This document shows positions 63,943 through 64,000 of a stretch of DNA of 64,000 nucleotides, one piece after another. Both the position numbers and the translations under genes were made by a program. Under the pieces are notes generated by a model. The model had not been told where the DNA came from. It made no database searches and worked only from the letters and a program-made list of their open reading frames with translations. Where the stretch lies: the NCBI RefSeq assembly GCF_963924675.1, contig NC_089224.1, forward strand, positions 64,961,464 through 65,025,463. The letters are read 5' to 3'. Numbering within the stretch: the stretch's first letter is position 1; every line of letters starts with the position of its first letter. The stretch is from Phocoena phocoena. Taxonomy: Eukaryota; Chordata; Mammalia; Artiodactyla; Phocoenidae.

Positions 63943-64000
63943 TAGGCTGTGGGTTTTTTCTAGCTTATAGTCTATATCCGGCTTCCAGAACTGCTAAGTG

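Noticed and set aside
1..64000. CRISPR array, prokaryotic operon, prophage or IS element
   Set aside because: No regularly spaced repeats, no long contiguous coding regions and no bacterial gene layout. Repeat content is wholly mammalian.

Overview
The window is mammalian nuclear DNA, almost certainly from a cetacean and most likely a toothed whale. It holds at least 17 tRNA-derived SINEs of the CHR family. Nine of them are the short CHR-2 form, which begins GGCTTCCCTGGTGGC and ends ACCGC plus poly(A). CHR-2 is known from cetaceans, and most copies here keep near-perfect target-site duplications. The L1s have the cetartiodactyl 3' end, and an internally deleted Tigger1-type MITE is also present. 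Nothing bacterial or viral is seen, and there is no CRISPR array, rRNA gene or functional tRNA gene.

The only strong gene signal is a CpG island at about 5.24-6.27 kb. It carries GC boxes, a 9-bp-period array of CCGCCCCTC motifs and no evident TATA box. It ends in a consensus splice donor (GAG|GTAAGT, cut after 6040) on the + strand. I read this as the promoter and first, probably non-coding, exon of an unidentified gene transcribed rightwards. The remaining ~58 kb would then be first intron, since I find no convincing coding exon downstream. Most young retroelements lie antisense to that direction, as expected inside a transcribed intron. I could not name the gene.

Layout. 1-5.2 kb: upstream flank with an MLT1-type LTR and an old L1 split by a CHR-2. 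5.2-6.3 kb: CpG-island promoter. 6.3-20 kb: mostly unique DNA with MIR and L2 fossils, a MER5A, an MLT1-type LTR and one CHR-2. 20-32 kb: dense retroelements, including two sizeable L1 pieces, nested SINEs and LTRs, a long hairpin and a 39-bp tandem duplication. 32-33 kb: an ancient L3/CR1 fossil. 34-48 kb: five CHR-2 copies, older CHR copies, an LTR, a MER20 and a Tigger1 MITE. 48-53 kb: an L1 nested in an L1, a polypyrimidine tract and a long decayed L1. 53-60 kb: mainly unique sequence. 60-64 kb: overlapping L1 remains, a young L1 3' end and a long CHR SINE.

All ORFs in the window are explained as chance ORFs, GC-rich CpG-island ORFs, or translations of SINE and L1 copies. Repeat boundaries were read by eye and are approximate unless a target-site duplication is quoted. 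Family names rest on recognising consensus features, not on a database search.
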